From: Smithella sp. D17
GTDB taxonomy: Bacteria > Desulfobacterota > Syntrophia > Syntrophales > Smithellaceae
Direction: 5' to 3'
Length of the DNA: 16,785 nucleotides
NCBI GenBank assembly: GCA_000753945.1
Contig: JQOA01000235.1
Location: 1 to 16,785, forward strand
Made by a program: the position numbers and the translations under genes. Position 1 is the stretch's first letter. Each line of letters starts with the position of its first letter. Under the pieces are notes generated by a model, which made no database searches, was not told the DNA's origin, and worked only from the letters and a program-made list of their open reading frames with translations. Positions 16,054 through 16,785 of the stretch are shown here, in pieces.

Positions 16054-16269
16054 ATGAGTATGGAAATAAAAGCACCCCTGACCGGAAAAGTCATCAGTAT
16101 TGTTGTTAAGGTAGGCGACAAGGTCAATACTGATGATGAAGTCGTTATTATGGATGCCATGAAAATGGAAATCCCTATATATGCTCCTGCCGATGGCACA
16201 GTTAAAAAAATAAATATTAAAGAAGGTGATTCCGTAAAAACGGATCAAGTTTTGGTGATACTTGATTAA
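16054..16269 (+). CDS. Free-standing biotin carboxyl carrier protein
   Basis: This 71-residue protein is a single biotinyl/lipoyl domain. The biotin attachment motif is A35-M36-K37-M38-E39, with Lys37 34 residues from the C-terminus, the normal geometry. Symmetry-related 'APLTGKVISIVVKVGDKV' and 'APADGTVKKINIKEGDSV' halves are clear. It would carry carboxyl groups for a biotin-dependent acyl-CoA carboxylase or decarboxylase. No carboxylase or carboxyltransferase gene is in this window, so the partner is unknown. The ATG has AAAAGGAGA with GGAG at 16040-16043, 10 bases upstream. It appears monocistronic here, with the next gene convergent after 11 bp. Stand-alone small carriers are common in anaerobes such as Syntrophia. 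Confidence 0.93.
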   Translation: MSMEIKAPLTGKVISIVVKVGDKVNTDDEVVIMDAMKMEIPIYAPADGTVKKINIKEGDSVKTDQVLVILD

Positions 16270-16280
16270 CAGAACAGCTA

Positions 16281-16785
16281 TTACTTGGCGTCCTTAATCA
16301 ACATCGTAGCCGGATCAAGAACCAAATCGTTTTGCCTGGCTTCGATTGATCTTCCTTTAAGAGATTTAATGTAGACTTCATCGCCTTTTGCGGCCAGTTG
16401 AACGATAACGTCAAATAAATCCGCCACATGCAAAAAAGAAAGAGGCAAACCATTTTCCTGCGGCGGCTCATGGCGATGCGTATGCACAGTAAACCAGATG
16501 CGCATTGAATATTTACGCGCGAGTTCTTTCAATTGCACAAGCTGCCCGCGCCCCGCTTCATCAAATTTAAATCCGTCAATAATTACCGTATGCGGTTTGA
16601 AAATATTTTGCTGCATCAAGTCGGTTAAACGTTCTTCCAGCCTCGGCGCGCTGAAACCTTCTACTTTGAAAGTCATGATAAAACGGTAAGGCTGAATGTT
16701 GTCCCAGTAATCCTGAATTTCAGCAGCATCAAATTTCGCGGCAATATCATGAAATAACTCCTGATACCAGACATCAACTTTGCTC
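16281..16785 (-). CDS. Unrecognised protein, C-terminal part (possible P-loop NTPase)
   Basis: The frame is open from the stop at 16281 to the window edge, giving at least 167 codons, so the protein is truncated at its N-terminus. The Met at 16676 is internal: upstream codons read protein-like 'VDVWYQELFHDIAAKFD' then 'YWDNIQPYRFIM'. Visible features are a hydrophobic strand ending in Asp, 'HTVIIDGFKFDE', a following 'LARKYSMRIWFTVHTHR', and a late 'HVADLFDVIVQLAAKGDEVYIKSL'. That strand order (possible Walker B, then a sensor-like His/Thr/His, then a strand near the C-terminus) recalls RecA/KaiC/DnaB-like ATPase cores, but the Walker A region would lie outside the window. Function is unknown. 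It converges on the biotin carrier gene with an 11-bp gap and no visible terminator. Confidence 0.75.
   Translation of the reverse strand, partial: SKVDVWYQELFHDIAAKFDAAEIQDYWDNIQPYRFIMTFKVEGFSAPRLEERLTDLMQQNIFKPHTVIIDGFKFDEAGRGQLVQLKELARKYSMRIWFTVHTHRHEPPQENGLPLSFLHVADLFDVIVQLAAKGDEVYIKSLKGRSIEARQNDLVLDPATMLIKDAK

Overview
The window is about 16.8 kb of moderate-GC bacterial chromosome. It most resembles an anaerobic, probably syntrophic deltaproteobacterium (Desulfobacterota, Syntrophia-like). That placement is inference from gene content: a LapA/LapG/LapD-type adhesin system, a Tup-type tungstate uptake operon (tungsten serves formate dehydrogenases and aldehyde oxidoreductases in such anaerobes), a free-standing biotin carrier, and an OmpA protein with thrombospondin type-3 repeats. 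No rRNA, tRNA, insertion sequence or convincing CRISPR array was seen.

Region 1 (1-10455) is a nearly complete cyclic-di-GMP-controlled cell-surface adhesin system. On the + strand are the C-terminal part of a type I secretion ABC exporter (LapB-like), its membrane-fusion protein (LapC-like), and a LuxR-family regulator whose receiver domain lacks the usual phosphorylation residues. A strong bidirectional terminator separates these from a convergent, compact 1363-residue RTX adhesin. The adhesin has an N-terminal retention module with a TAAG motif of the LapG-cleavage type, two Calx-beta domains, a von Willebrand A domain with an intact MIDAS, RTX nonapeptides and a C-terminal type I secretion signal. 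Divergent from it is an operon of a LapG-like periplasmic cysteine protease (C118/H153/D170) and a LapD-like inner-membrane receptor with degenerate GGDEF and EAL domains. The expected logic, known from Pseudomonas fluorescens, is that the exporter carries the adhesin to the outer membrane, where its N-terminus holds it. LapG cuts at the two alanines of TAAG to release it, and c-di-GMP-bound LapD sequesters LapG to keep cells attached. The outer-membrane TolC/LapE partner is not in the window.

Region 2 (10456-12280) holds a spacer with a possible folded RNA and a second bidirectional terminator. It then has an OmpA-like outer-membrane protein on the - strand, with a beta-barrel, a proline hinge, Cys-rich TSP3 repeats and a peptidoglycan-binding domain.

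Region 3 (12281-15840, - strand) is a four-gene ABC uptake operon, read in the order second binding protein, TupA, TupB, TupC. The extra binding protein is a paralogue of TupA with an altered TTTS ligand motif. Upstream lies an A/T-rich perfect inverted repeat with a third, helically phased half-site, a likely operator.

Region 4 (15841-16785) holds a small biotin carrier protein (+) and the C-terminal part of an unrecognised protein (-) that runs off the window end.
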